Positions 1-9,779 of a DNA stretch of 29,915 nucleotides are shown here, piece by piece. Within the stretch, counting starts at the first letter, position 1. Each line of letters starts with the position of its first letter. The translations under genes were made by a program, and so were the position numbers. This stretch comes from Pelargonium cotyledonis (Eukaryota > Streptophyta > Magnoliopsida > Geraniales > Geraniaceae), in NCBI GenBank assembly GCA_036897625.1, contig JAYMTA010000396.1:1-29915 (forward strand), in the 5' to 3' direction. The notes under the pieces are model-generated. The model searched no databases. It was not told the DNA's origin and saw only the letters and a program-made list of their open reading frames with translations.

Positions 1-200
1 GATAAATTAATATATATTATCATGATATTAAATAAATAAAGGGTGGTGAAAACTTTTTTTTTTTTTTTTTTGAAACGAAAGGGTGGTGAAAACTTAATTA
101 ATATTAATTTTTTTGAAGAATAATTAAACTAAGTTAGTAAACATGAAGATTATAAATTACTCGATTAGATATAAACGATGTATGAAAAGAAAAGATTAAC

Positions 201-275
201 CTCATCGATCAAAGATTTCCTCAGAGCTTCGAGCTTTTTGTTGATTTCATCGAAGAGATCTTTTGAGATTGCCAT
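201..275 (-). CDS. First exon of an HPt-like gene (partial, runs off the left edge)
   Basis: The minus strand reads 25 codons from an ATG at 275-273 (MAISKDLFDEINKKLEALRK...) to a GT donor at 200-199. The exon matches exon 1 of the complete gene at 1402-2921 in length (25 versus 24 codons), in ending at phase 0, and in its last residues (LRKSLIDE versus LKKSLIEE). This supports a tandem paralogue. In plant AHP proteins this position is the first helix of the HPt bundle, so I infer a diverged phosphotransfer protein. The remaining exons lie left of base 1, so completeness cannot be judged. Confidence 0.6.
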
Positions 276-540
276 GAAGATCGCAGAAAATTGAAAAAAA
301 ATTATAACTCGATTATTCGTAAAACTCGAATGTTATTGCATATAATTGACAAGCATAAATTTGCAGGATGATATATATATAGTCTAAAAATTGTGTAAAT
401 TTCATGAATACAAAGTCATGTAACTAATGAACCTTCATGACATTGACATGCAATCAACGTTTAATTATCATGAGCACAAATAGTAAAAATTATGAAACCA
501 CCTAATAATTATAACATCTAAATGTAATTTTGGGTAAAAT

Positions 541-734
541 TAATTTGTAAGTTATTTGTGCTTATTGGGCGTATCAAACGTGTCACATAACACGATTAAT
601 TAATCGTGTATTCATATATATGTCATGTTTGTTTTTAATATACGAGCAGAGTCATTAAACATGTTGTTCATGTTGACCCATATATCACACAATAAATTTT
701 CAATACGATACGAACACGTACAAATTGTCAACTC
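541..734. repeat. Degenerate hAT-like non-autonomous repeat, partial
   Basis: The right end, acaaattgtcaactc, resembles the terminus acaaattgccagctct of the element at 7391-7816. The interior shares 'gttgttcatgttgaccca'-like and 'tcacataacacgattaatta'-like phrases with the copies at 7391 and 8575. The left end is not clear. Confidence 0.45.
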
Positions 735-901
735 AAAATGAACTTTAATTTTTTGTACCAAATAGTAAATATTGGCTTCATAGGAAGTGTCACGAAACAT
801 TGTGGCTTAAAAAAACGTCGCTAAAAGTAGGATACTATTATGCCTTGAAAACAGTAAGCTCGAAAGTGCTGCAATAGGTTCTACCACAACAGATTTGTAT
901 T

Positions 902-1212
902 AGAAAAATGTTCCATTTAAGTCCTTAAACTATTCACTTTTCAGAGTGGCAGGTATCAAATTTAACTTATGTTCATTTTGGTCCCCAAACTAATTTAATG
1001 AGACCAAGTCAATAATTTTCTAAAGATAAACTGTCGTAAACTAATTTAACGCAAGACCGCTACATATTAGATCAATATTTTAAAACAAAATATTGTAGAA
1101 TAATTTGGGATAAAAATAATATGAATAGTTTATGGACTAAATTAGAGAAACACAAATTGAGAATCAATTTGAAATAAATGAATGATTGGGAGATCGAAAT
1201 AGAACATTTTCT
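902..1212. mobile_element. Non-autonomous TIR element (MITE-like), degenerate
   Basis: The left end agaaaaatgttccattt is matched by the reverse complement of the right end, agaaaatgttctattt. This gives imperfect terminal inverted repeats on a ~310-bp AT-rich element with no coding capacity. No clear target-site duplication could be assigned, so the superfamily is left open. Confidence 0.45.
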
Positions 1213-1401
1213 AATTATATTTCATCCAACATTATGTCATAACAAGTAAAGCCCCAAAAAATCACAAAATATATTGAGGCCCAATTAAAACATAAAATCT
1301 TAATTTCTATTGGAATATACCGATATAATGTATTGAACTCAACATGACATTGTAAAATTAGATTAAATCAATTGGAAAAAACTAGGTCAGACCGAAAAAT
1401 C

Positions 1402-2921
1402 CTACTTCTTGTTGCTTGACTCCGAATCAGAAGGTGTCTTCTCTATCACTCTCCGGTAACGCTTGAGCTGAAATACAAAAAATGAAATAAACGCATACTA
1501 AAATGTCATGAATTATGTGCTCTAAGTAATATTTGTATTAAATGATGTATACACGTCCATGATAAGATCAATATATAAAATTATACCTCAAAAAATGGTT
1601 CGAGCTTGTTTTGCATATTGTTCAGCTCCGTCTTCAACTCCACGTAACATGTTTTAGCTCTAACCGATCGTATCAATGTTCATAATTATTTTTAAAAAAT
1701 TAAAAATAAGTTAATTATGTCAATTTAAGTTAAATTTTAGTAAGAAAAATCAAGAAAGTGAAAGTGTTAAATGTTACAAATCTTCATTGGACATGATCTC
1801 GTTACAGTGAACCATTGTTTCAAGCAATTTCGACTCAAAATTCCTTGCTCCAACACTGCTCATAATTATTATAAATTCAAATTATTAGAAACTAGCATAA
1901 GTATATTCACTTTACTTACAAAAATATTGAAAAGTATTTCAAATTTTACGGGTAACAAATTCTTATATTATTTATTATTTCAACTCATTTGGAGAAAGAA
2001 AATATGTAATTTCTAAAACCTGAATCAACGTTTAAATCAATATTTTGAAACACTCAATATGCTATAAAATTTTCAAAAAGTTACTCGAAAATAGTTAGAC
2101 GATCCACAATTATTTAAAATAAAAAAAATAAGAGAACCGATTAGGGTTTGTATAATTACCTCGGACAAAGGACATGGATCTTACTGAGAAGCCGATACGC
2201 ATTGACTAAATCAAGTTTGTCTTTAACCCTATATTTCATCACACAAATATATTAGAAACAAAACCAAAAAAAAAACATATATTTTTTTGTAACAAAACTA
2301 TATAATAAAATTAATAGAGAAACAATATATTTTTAAATGATAAATTAAACAGAGCAAAAAAATAAAAAAAATATACATAATCTTGTCCAAAGAAGTAATT
2401 ATTTTATTTGCTTGCTTAAAGAAATTTGCTGCTGAATCCTCAATAAATTTGCAATCTGGATTATTTTTCTCCAAATTTTCTCTTGCAGTTATTTCATATT
2501 CACCAAGCCATCCCTGTACAAATAATGAACTATTAATTATATAATTTATGGTCACCTACAACCATATGTACATAAATAAACAATATTAATTATTATGTAA
2601 GTAAAAATGAATATTATTGAGCAATGATAAAGTTATTGAGGTTGAAAATTATGTAAATTCACACTAAAAATTTAAAGAAAATTTGTATAAATAATATACA
2701 ACTTATAATGAATAAGAACTAACAAAAAAAATGTTTTCTGAAAATTTAATATCGTGACGTTACAAGTAAATATGAGTTGGAAAAAATATATATGAGTGCG
2801 AAGAAAATTATTATGTAATGTATTTATACGTGAAAAATATATATATAACCTCTTCTATCAACGATTTCTTTAAGGTTTCAAGTTGTTCAATGGTTTCACT
2901 CAAAGGAGTTGGGCTTGCCAT
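1402..2921 (-). CDS. Histidine-containing phosphotransfer (AHP)-like protein, divergent, six exons
   Basis: Exons (minus): 2921-2850, 2513-2377, 2228-2160, 1858-1778, 1659-1587, 1467-1402. Every junction is GT-AG with matching phase, giving 498 nt: 165 residues plus a TAG stop. Plant AHP proteins are about 150 residues. AHP-like features in order are KKSLIEEGWLGEYE (like the family's SL-x-EG-x-L-D-x-Q), NNPDCKFIEDSAANFF (like NPDFV-x-E-V-x-x-LFF), PSSVGARNF (like SSS-IGA-x-R-V) and a C-terminal ELKTELNNMQNKLEPFFE helix (like E-x-x-L-V-K-x-KLE-x-LF). Known role of the family: carrying phosphate from cytokinin-receptor histidine kinases to response regulators. Odd: the HQLKGSS phosphorylation motif is not intact (residues near KIHVLCPSS), so this may be a pseudo-HPt or have drifted in function. 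A basic, serine-rich tail ends the protein. A second copy lies immediately downstream at 275-201. Confidence 0.7.
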
Positions 2922-3788
2922 GGTGATCAAATAAAATTGATGAAAATTATAGTTTATTTGTAAAATAAAAGGAAATTCTAGAAGCAAAGAGTAGATGAGC
3001 TAATATATAACCTAAATACAAAACATAGAATACATGAATTTTGCATGTACTTGATTATGCAAAATTATTATGAGCACAGTAGAAGAAAATGTACAGCTAT
3101 TAAGGTAGTTGGTATCAAAGTCGGTTTGAGTTGTTAATTCAAATAATATTAGTGTAAAATATGTTGATTTGGTCATATTTGTCCAATTGGGTATGATATG
3201 GTTCGGTTCAATCATTATTTTTGTACGAAAGTCTAATGCGAACTAAAAATTGGACGGATCATATAGAATTGGCTTTAAGTCAGATTTGATTTCGGATGCT
3301 CGAGAGTTTGGACATCAATTGTAGCTCTAGTTGGCCTTGGTCGTCCAGCGAGTGTGTCTTTTGTTAGCCCTACAAACTTCGCGAAGAGATTTTTCAAGGA
3401 GCACCTATCGCCGTGGATTGCAATAATGGCATTTTTAGGTTTTGGGGGGACTTGATCTCTTTTTGCCCTTCAAGATGTAGAATGAATCTTGGAGAACGCT
3501 TGCCGCTCCAAATAGTCCCCATGTTCCTAGCGTGCTCCAAAGTGCCAAATGTTGAATTAATGCCCGTAAGCAAAAGTACTCTTGAAAGCACCCCCGAAAG
3601 TAACGATGGTGGCACCAACCATGAAAGAGGGAGCTCGTGGATAGTTGTCCATGCCTGTGGTCCAATTTTAACTTCAGTTTTTTCGGGGTCTCGTGCTCTA
3701 ACGTTGTTTTCAAAAAACTCGAACTTTAAATTTCACAACGTAAGTTTGAACGACTTTAAAACTCAACATGAATCACCCATTTCAAGCT
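2922..3788. other. Intergenic region, no supported gene
   Basis: This holds the upstream flank of the HPt-like gene and less AT-rich DNA around 3240-3788. Overlapping open frames occur on both strands near 3394-3901, but none shows a recognisable domain or repeat, and they overlap each other antisense. I see no gene here. Confidence 0.5.
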
Positions 3789-3996
3789 TGGGCTTCAAAA
3801 TTGTCTCAAATGGCCCAAACATATATAATGGGCCCAAGCACAAAACAACAACAAAAAACCCAAGTCAACCCCAAATGACCTATTGCTTGAGTCCTAAGTA
3901 AACAAGAATTCCTAAACCCACAAGAACAAGTAATTTCGGAATTTCCTAAATTTCAGATTCTCAATAAACAAAAATTTATTATTTTCCCTATAAATA
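3789..3996 (+). promoter_or_regulatory. Candidate promoter of the Y-[VI]-P-G-E-A repeat gene
   Basis: Three TGGGC/GGCCCA-type (site II-like) motifs occur at about 3789, 3812 and 3828-3836. They are followed by a TATA box, ctataaata, at 3988-3996 and a CT-rich stretch that fits a start of transcription near 4015-4025. That start would leave the ATG at 4029 almost without a leader, so the ATG at 4107 is the likelier translation start. Confidence 0.5.
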
Positions 3997-4106
3997 CCTC
4001 TCTCTCTCCCTCTCAAGCTCTTCACTTCATGATCGTCTTCGCTCTGTTTCACTCTGTTCCACAACAAAACCCAGAAGACCTCCAAATTCAGATCTCAGAT
4101 TCACTA

Positions 4107-4952
4107 ATGGCGAAACGAAACAAAACCCATCACTCAGTTTGCGATTACGATCCCAGTCCGAGATCATGTTCCACCTACGTTCCCGGCGAAGCCGTTCCCG
4201 ATTCGGGATCTTTTCCCCCCTCCGTCCCCGGCGAAGCCGATTCCGATTCGAGATCAAGATCATATTCCTACGTTCCCGGAGAAGCTGATTTCTCGGACGA
4301 TGATTTCACCACAAACCACCCTAATTACGTTCTTCGCCGATTCTCAGACGATGATTTCACCACAAACCACCATGAATACGTTCCCGGCGAAGCCAATTTC
4401 TCAGACGATGACCACGCTGAGTACATTCCCGGCGAAGCCAATTTCTCAGAAGAAGAACCAGAACCAGAGGAGCAAGAAGACAAAGAAACAGAGTCTCCGG
4501 AGCACCAATTCGTGGACGAAGAAGACGATCTCGACCCAGCAGAGCTCGAAGAATCGAACCGAGTCTCGTACATTCCTCGACGCAGCGCCAGCGCCTGGAG
4601 AGACTTCCCGGGGCTCATGAAAATCGACGTGAGCTTCAATGGAGTGAAAACAGAGGAGGAGCAAGAACAGAGGAGGATGAAGATGGAGATGATTTGTGGA
4701 GAGAGTGTCCGTTTGTTGAAGAGTCGCTGAAATTGGAGCAGTTTTCGAAGCATTTGTTGCCGAATTGTGGATTGAGAATGGTGAAGGAGAGAATGGGAAG
4801 TGACATTGTGTTGAAAGAGAAGGTTGAGGAACTGGAGCTTCAATGGAGGAAGCTTCACAGAGAGGAGTCTCGGGTCGAATTGATGTGAGCCGAGCTGATT
4901 CGAGCTCAATCGGAATTGATTTTGCAAGCTCAATCGGACAAAGCACATTATT
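4107..4952 (+). pseudogene. Acidic Y-[VI]-P-G-E-A repeat protein gene, disrupted
   Basis: I do not recognise the family. From ATG 4107 (context aATGGCG; an in-frame ATG at 4029 lies too close to the TATA box) the frame encodes a hydrophilic N-terminus, about six acidic repeat units around Y-[VI]-P-G-E-A and FSDDD, a Glu-rich stretch, then SASAWRDFPGLMKIDVSF, and ends at TGA 4728-4730. The +2 frame carries what looks like the real C-terminus: WRECPFVEESLKLEQF, then a Glu/Leu/Arg coiled-coil-like helix to a TGA at 4886-4888. After that TGA the same frame continues as the same kind of helix (AELIRAQSELILQAQ) up to the MITE at 4954. I infer a frameshift at about 4650-4700 and a CGA-to-TGA change at 4886. 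A short unusual intron or a sequencing error could mimic the frameshift. Without it, a 207-residue truncated protein would be made. Confidence 0.6.
4172..4580 (+). repeat. In-frame coding repeat, Y-[VI]-P-G-E-A units
   Basis: Tandem units begin near 4173, 4221, 4269, 4326, 4377 and 4422, with spacings of 45-57 bases, all multiples of three. Each encodes [YS]-[VI]-P-G-E-A followed by an acidic Ser/Asp stretch. The unit at 4326 is degenerate (YVLRRFSDDD). A related YIPRRS follows at 4569. The repeat is conserved at the DNA level (tacgttcccggcgaagcc). Confidence 0.8.
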
Positions 4953-4953
4953 A

Positions 4954-5180
4954 CTCCCTCCGTCCCAAAACGAGTATCTTTTTCATTTTTTGCAAAAATT
5001 AAAAATTACAAGATATTTAGTATTTTTTCAATATAACCCTCACTTTTCTCATGTGCACTCATGTGCACAAGTAATAAAGAATAATATAAAAAGAACAGTA
5101 ACATAAAAAATAAAAATAAGATACTCATTTTGAAACAAAAAAATTAGACAAACAAGATACTCATTTTGAAACGGAGAGAG
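4954..5180. mobile_element. Stowaway-type MITE (Tc1/mariner), 227 bp
   Basis: The left terminus ctccctccgtcccaaaacg and the reverse complement of the right terminus, ctctctccgtttcaaaatg, form terminal inverted repeats with the Stowaway signature CTCCCTCCGT. The element is flanked by TA on both sides (4952-4953 and 5181-5182), the expected target duplication. There is no transposase. It lies immediately after the last helix codons of the disrupted gene at 4107-4952, so it may have replaced that gene's 3' end. Confidence 0.9.
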
Positions 5181-5626
5181 TATTAATTTTCTTCTTCTGG
5201 GTTTTGGTTTCTTGATGATATTTTGGGCTCTGGTTATGTTAACTTTTTTAATAAGTTTCTTTATTTTGCAAGAATACATGACATTGGAGTGTTTTGAGAA
5301 TTGGTTTGAATTGTTTAGTTTAATGTATTATTAAAATTGACAATTGATTTTTAAGGTTAGAGCTGACAAATCAGGTGTCGGGTTGTTGAACCCTAACTCC
5401 ATCCCGACCCTAAAGTTGGTCAGGTCGGGTAAAAATAGGATCGGTTATCACTAAAACTCTACTCAACTGTTCACAAAAGCACTACATTTCACTCACTTCA
5501 CACCATGTTGCTACAATCACAGTCCAATTCCTTTTTTACATTGAACAATATATTCAATTGTTCACAAAAGCACAACATTATGTTACAAACACAAACTTAT
5601 TCCTTTACTTCACAAACTTTCATCAG
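5181..5626. repeat. Intergenic repeats between the MITE and the RDR locus
   Basis: A partial hAT-like end, agagctgacaaatcaggtg, starts at 5357 and is followed by a proline-codon-like 'ccgaccc' stretch. At 5464 and 5554 there is an imperfect direct duplication of about 90 bp whose halves begin tcaactgttcacaaaagcac and tcaattgttcacaaaagcac. No gene is seen. Confidence 0.5.
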
Positions 5627-5935
5627 CTAAATATTTAAAATCTCCTTCAGAACAGATGCTAGGCAATCTAGGGATTTTTCTTCTCGTTTTCGAGCATGGA
5701 GTTTGCAGAGAGCTTTACCTGCAATTCTCCAAGGGAAGCTACAATATCTGACGTACCCAGTTCTCTTAGCATAGTCGTAATCGATGTGTTATATTGCCAG
5801 AGCTTCGTCGAAGATCTCTTCTATGCATCTCGGGCTCTCTTCAAATTCCGGTGCACCATATAGCAACTACACCAGAAAACAGAATGTCAGACTGGGAAAC
5901 ATGAGAGGAGTGTCTTCTCTTGGTTGAAAGAGAAG

Positions 5936-6085
5936 TTGGCAGTTTGGATCTGAACCCGTGAGCACTGGAAATCCGATCTGACCCTTGGAAGATTTGGGTC
6001 TCATGAAATAGACCCAACCAATTTTCAGGTTGGGTTTATGTTGTGGGTTGGATTGGGCAGATGAACCCGCACGAATACACATTCA
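5936..6085. mobile_element. hAT-like non-autonomous repeat, subfamily B, degenerate
   Basis: It shares 'gaacccgtg..ac..gaaatccga', 'cataaaatagaccca' and 'gggttggatt' phrases in the same order with the copies at 15872-16031 and 17066-17215. It lies in the last intron of the RDR pseudogene. The ends are eroded. Confidence 0.5.
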
Positions 6086-7390
6086 CACTAAAACCCAAAA
6101 TCCAACCCGATTTGCAGCCCCTTTTGGGTCAGCTTCGGGTGAGGTTTTTTCTACCCAAAATTTGAATTGCCATCAACTGGGAAGACATTGCTATATTCAA
6201 GATTCTAAGATCCTTATATCGTATTCTCTCCCTCCAGTTTCTCGTTCTAATGTTATCTCTCCTATTAAGCTGTACTGTTACAGTTTCCTTTTGAAACAAA
6301 TCGCGTATAAAGACTTAATTAGCTCCATTTGTGGATAGCTCTTTGCACTTGCAATTTATCATTCAAGCTACGTAAAACCAATGGTGATAGTGTAAGGGTA
6401 TAAACAGAAAATTGAAAAAACAAAAACAAAAATAAGGGCCATTCTGCAAATGGGGCTAAGTATAATGTACTTATCTGCAATTTACTGTTATACTCGGTTT
6501 CGGTTTCTCTAATCTAAATTCTCACTTTCCTTCGCGAGAGCACTGATTTTCCTATGCTGTATATGTCTAAACCTTCGCAAACTCTTTTGATCCCGACATT
6601 TTAAAGAAAGTTGTTTATCACAAAGAGCTTCTGAAACCCTCGTTACCTTCGACCACCTAGCACTAATCCAATCCTAACATCCTCTTCAATTTCTACGTCT
6701 TTTTATCACAAACTCTACTGATTATACTTATATTATTCCCCAAAAACTTGACTAATGAAGGCGGAAGAATCACCTGTTTGTACTTTTTTATGACTTCTGT
6801 GGCATCATCTTTATTGTCACTATCAATGCTAAGTGCAGCTCTCATCTCCGATCTGTACTCCTTATAGCGATCCTCCCACATTTTGTAGCAAGCATCAGAC
6901 ACTTCAACATTGAAGCAAGGAAGTTTCCAAATTTCTGCACAGCAATCATAAAAATTTCTCATGACTGGTTATATTGATTTCTCATGTTTCAGATAGTTTA
7001 GACATTGCAAATTTTCAAAAGGGTACCATTGTATTGTAAGACACAATCTATTTTTCACAGAAAGGTTAGATGAAAGCACACCCGATTTCAATAGAAATTA
7101 AAGGTAATAAACTTATAAGTGCTCTCCTTTTCTTTTCCTCTAAGAAAAGGACAACAGATTTTTTTCCCTTACATTTGAGTAAGATAATGATGATGGCTTG
7201 TTTCATTAAAATCCTTCCTTAGTATAAAATTTGGTTTTCAAGTCATTCACAATATGTCGTCTTAACACAAGTATCCAACCTAATGTAACAATAGGTCCTT
7301 ACAATTGGGATCAGAAACTACTTGACAGTTGACAATCAAACCCAAGTTTTGATCAAGACGTTTCAAAATGGTTTAGCTAAACCATATGTT

Positions 7391-7816
7391 AGAGCTGACA
7401 ATTCAAGTCTCGACATGTCATTCGACACGAAATAAGCTTGTTTGGCCTCGCTGATCTTTGTAATCGTGTTATGCTCATGTTGAGCCCAAAAATCATGCAC
7501 GCACAATTAATTAATAGAGTTGTGACATGCCTAACACGCACACAACGAGGTTATAATTGTAAATTAACTCCCAAAAATCCCTAACTAGTTAATATAGTTA
7601 TGTTAAATAGGTTAAATTTGTGACATTCAATCATGTTAGGGAGTGCCGTGCTAAGCATATAGGTCTTATTGTGTAAAATGTGTTAGGTCATGTCACGTCA
7701 ACTCGTCATGCTTGTATTTAATACCTGAGCACGACTATTACACGTGCTAAGTTTGTGTTGGCCCATACAGCACACGGTCAATCTTGAACACAAAAGACAC
7801 ACAAATTGCCAGCTCT
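7391..7816. mobile_element. hAT-like non-autonomous element, subfamily A, near full length
   Basis: The left end agagctgacaattcaag and the right end acacaaattgccagctct form inverted termini of the type AGAGCTGRCAATT. The interior is non-coding and contains paired phrases typical of the family (gttatgctcatgttgagccc and gtgttggcccatacagcac). It sits in the RDR intron from which the exon between DAPKKGG and EIWKLPC is missing. No convincing 8-bp target duplication remains. Confidence 0.6.
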
Positions 7817-8574
7817 ACTCTATACTCAGAATGAAGAGCAAATTATAACTTGAAAGAAAGCAATGACTCACCTTTACACCACCCTTTTTGGGGGCATCTA
7901 AAGCATCATAGTATATATCAATCAATTTGAGCAATTTATCCTTCAAAACTATCTTCTCATCCACACTTTCATCTCCCAGAGACCAAAAGTCGATTCATAA
8001 ATGCCAGCCAGCAATCAGTTGCTAGAGTCATAACATAACTGCAAACAACATAAAGCATTTCAAATACCACAACACAATGTATAGATTCTAAAATATTTAT
8101 AATAATGGTGTACAATAGAAAGTAGATATTACGGAAATGAAGTTCAAATTTTGTACATATGAGCAAAAGTAACTAAATTATTCAGTGTTTTAAAGGTACA
8201 TAGTCAACTGCATACCTAGGCTGAAACCTAGTAGTCAAAAAAAGATCAAAAAGCTCATCCTCGAGTTCCTCGGGCAAGAGTTCATTAGGTTTTGTATTAT
8301 TCACTTGAGGCGTCGAAGAAGCAGATGTCCAACATTCACTCTGTTTAAAATATTCGAGTAGCTGAAAAAAAATTACATAAAGATGTTAATTTTGCAAAAA
8401 GCTAGTAATTGCCTCAATCACGAATAGAAAACAAAGGATAGATGCAAAAACAGAAGGAACAACTCACAACAGAAACAGGTATACATAGTGAAGTATAAAG
8501 CTACAGATTCTGTTTTCAGAATTTATAAAATCAACAACTTATTATATATAAGCTGCTAGAGTGCTAGTTGAATG

Positions 8575-8905
8575 GAGCTGGCAATTCGTGCATGCCTCTC
8601 ATGCTCGGGCGTAGCACGAGAACGGCATGTTTCACTAAATCAGCCAGATTGACACAAATAAACATCCAATTTAAGCCATTTAAATAACTAGGTCATTTGT
8701 TAACTAGTTAGGTTTTTATTTTGATTAAATTACAATCTATAACCCGTAAGTGTGTTTGTTAAGCATATTGGGTAAGTCAAAACACAGTTAATTAATCAAA
8801 CGTGTGTTTTTGAGGCTCAACACGAACAGGACACGATTACAAAACAAGCAAGGCCAAACACTATTTTATGTCGTGTCTCGTGTTGAGAGCCAAATTGCTA
8901 GCTCT
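8575..8905. mobile_element. hAT-like non-autonomous element, subfamily A, opposite orientation
   Basis: The left end is gagctggcaattcgtg and the right end gccaaattgctagctct. Flanks agttgaat and agttaaaa match at 6 of 8 bases, which fits a decayed 8-bp hAT target duplication. Internal phrases such as cgtgtgtttttgaggctcaacacgaacaggacacgatt are the reverse complement of those in the 7391 copy. It is intronic in the RDR pseudogene. Confidence 0.6.
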
Positions 8906-9230
8906 AGTTAAAACTGAGGTATTCTAACCTGAGGATTTCTTGATTTGAAGTACATATCTCCATCAAAATCTCCACCTGCTATTTCATCCCCCACATTCCG
9001 CGAGCCATTTATGGGGAAGAAAATAGCATACTTGGCATTGCCAATAAAATCTTCCAAAGCCGTCACGTATGTAGCCTTCATAACATGTATATCACCGAAA
9101 TGTAGGCCAGGATTCCGATACACTAACACCTTGCCTGAAATTTGCCCATTATCACTACCCATCACAACAAACAAAAGAAACATAGTAAGTACTATAAAAA
9201 AAATGAAAAAGGGGTTGAACTGTTCTGCAA

Positions 9231-9510
9231 TCTTTGAACTGGACAATAAATTGAATATAGTCCCTAAAAAGCAGTTATGGACTATTCTTACTGGAAAAAT
9301 CCCTTTCACATTTGACTGATTATAGTTTCCCCCATCTAATAAACCCAAAAACTAAGCAAGACTCAAGTCTGAATGTTAACAATCAGCCAACATCGACTAG
9401 ATTGACTTTGTGATGACTCAATCTTTGGACTGAACAATAAATTGAAAATAGTCCATAAAATCGGTTATGGACTATTTTTAATGGAAAAAGCGCTTAAATG
9501 ATGACTGATG
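9231..9510. repeat. ~90-bp direct duplication in an RDR intron
   Basis: Two copies, 9231-9320 and 9421-9510, share in order tctttg[ag]act, acaataaattgaa[ta]atagtcc, gttatggactattttta/cttac and a gactgat end. They are about 100 bp apart and non-coding. They lie directly upstream of the DFDGD exon on the coding strand. Confidence 0.7.
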
Positions 9511-9543
9511 ATCATCATATTGAACATGCCATTGAATCTTAGA

Positions 9544-9779
9544 TGTGAAGAACAAATCCAACTAAAAGCTTTAGTTGAAGGTTCAATTTTATTTTTATAC
9601 TCTAACATGCCCCTCACATGCAAGCCCTAAACTCCCATGCACAAGTCTTCTTCTCGCCTTTGTGTTGAAATCTAATAAGGGTGGTGGCAACGACACAGCT
9701 CTGATAACATGTAAAGAATCCACTCAACAAAAAGTTTACGATGATAGTTGATGGTTCAATTATTTTTACTCTCCAACTA
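9544..9779 (-). mobile_element. TRIM-like miniature LTR retrotransposon, 236 bp
   Basis: On the minus strand a ~70-bp LTR (9779-9710) begins near GTTGGAGAGTAAAAATAA, contains TTGAACCATCAACT and ends TTCTTTACA. The next bases, 9709-9698, are TGTTATCAGAGC, one base from the initiator-tRNA-Met primer site TGGTATCAGAGC. About 90 bp follow, ending in a purine-rich GTGAGGGGCA. A second LTR (9607-9544) then begins TGTTAGAGTATAAAAATAA, contains TTGAACCTTCAACT and ends TTCTTCACA. The tetrad LTR-PBS-PPT-LTR without coding sequence defines a TRIM. ATCTA occurs at both borders as a possible target duplication, overlapping the final LTR base. Confidence 0.72.

Larger units (their letters stand above)
276..1401. 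other. Intergenic DNA between the two HPt-like genes
   Basis: AT-rich DNA without a convincing gene. It holds the 5' flank of the left HPt-like gene, a degenerate hAT-like repeat near 541-734, and a terminal-inverted-repeat element near 902-1212. The open frames here are short and show no domain. Confidence 0.6.

Noticed and set aside
3394..3901. Overlapping open frames on both strands (162, 92 and 74 codons)
   Set aside because: No domain, no repeat and no consistent splice context, and the frames are antisense to each other. The region is better read as intergenic and upstream DNA.
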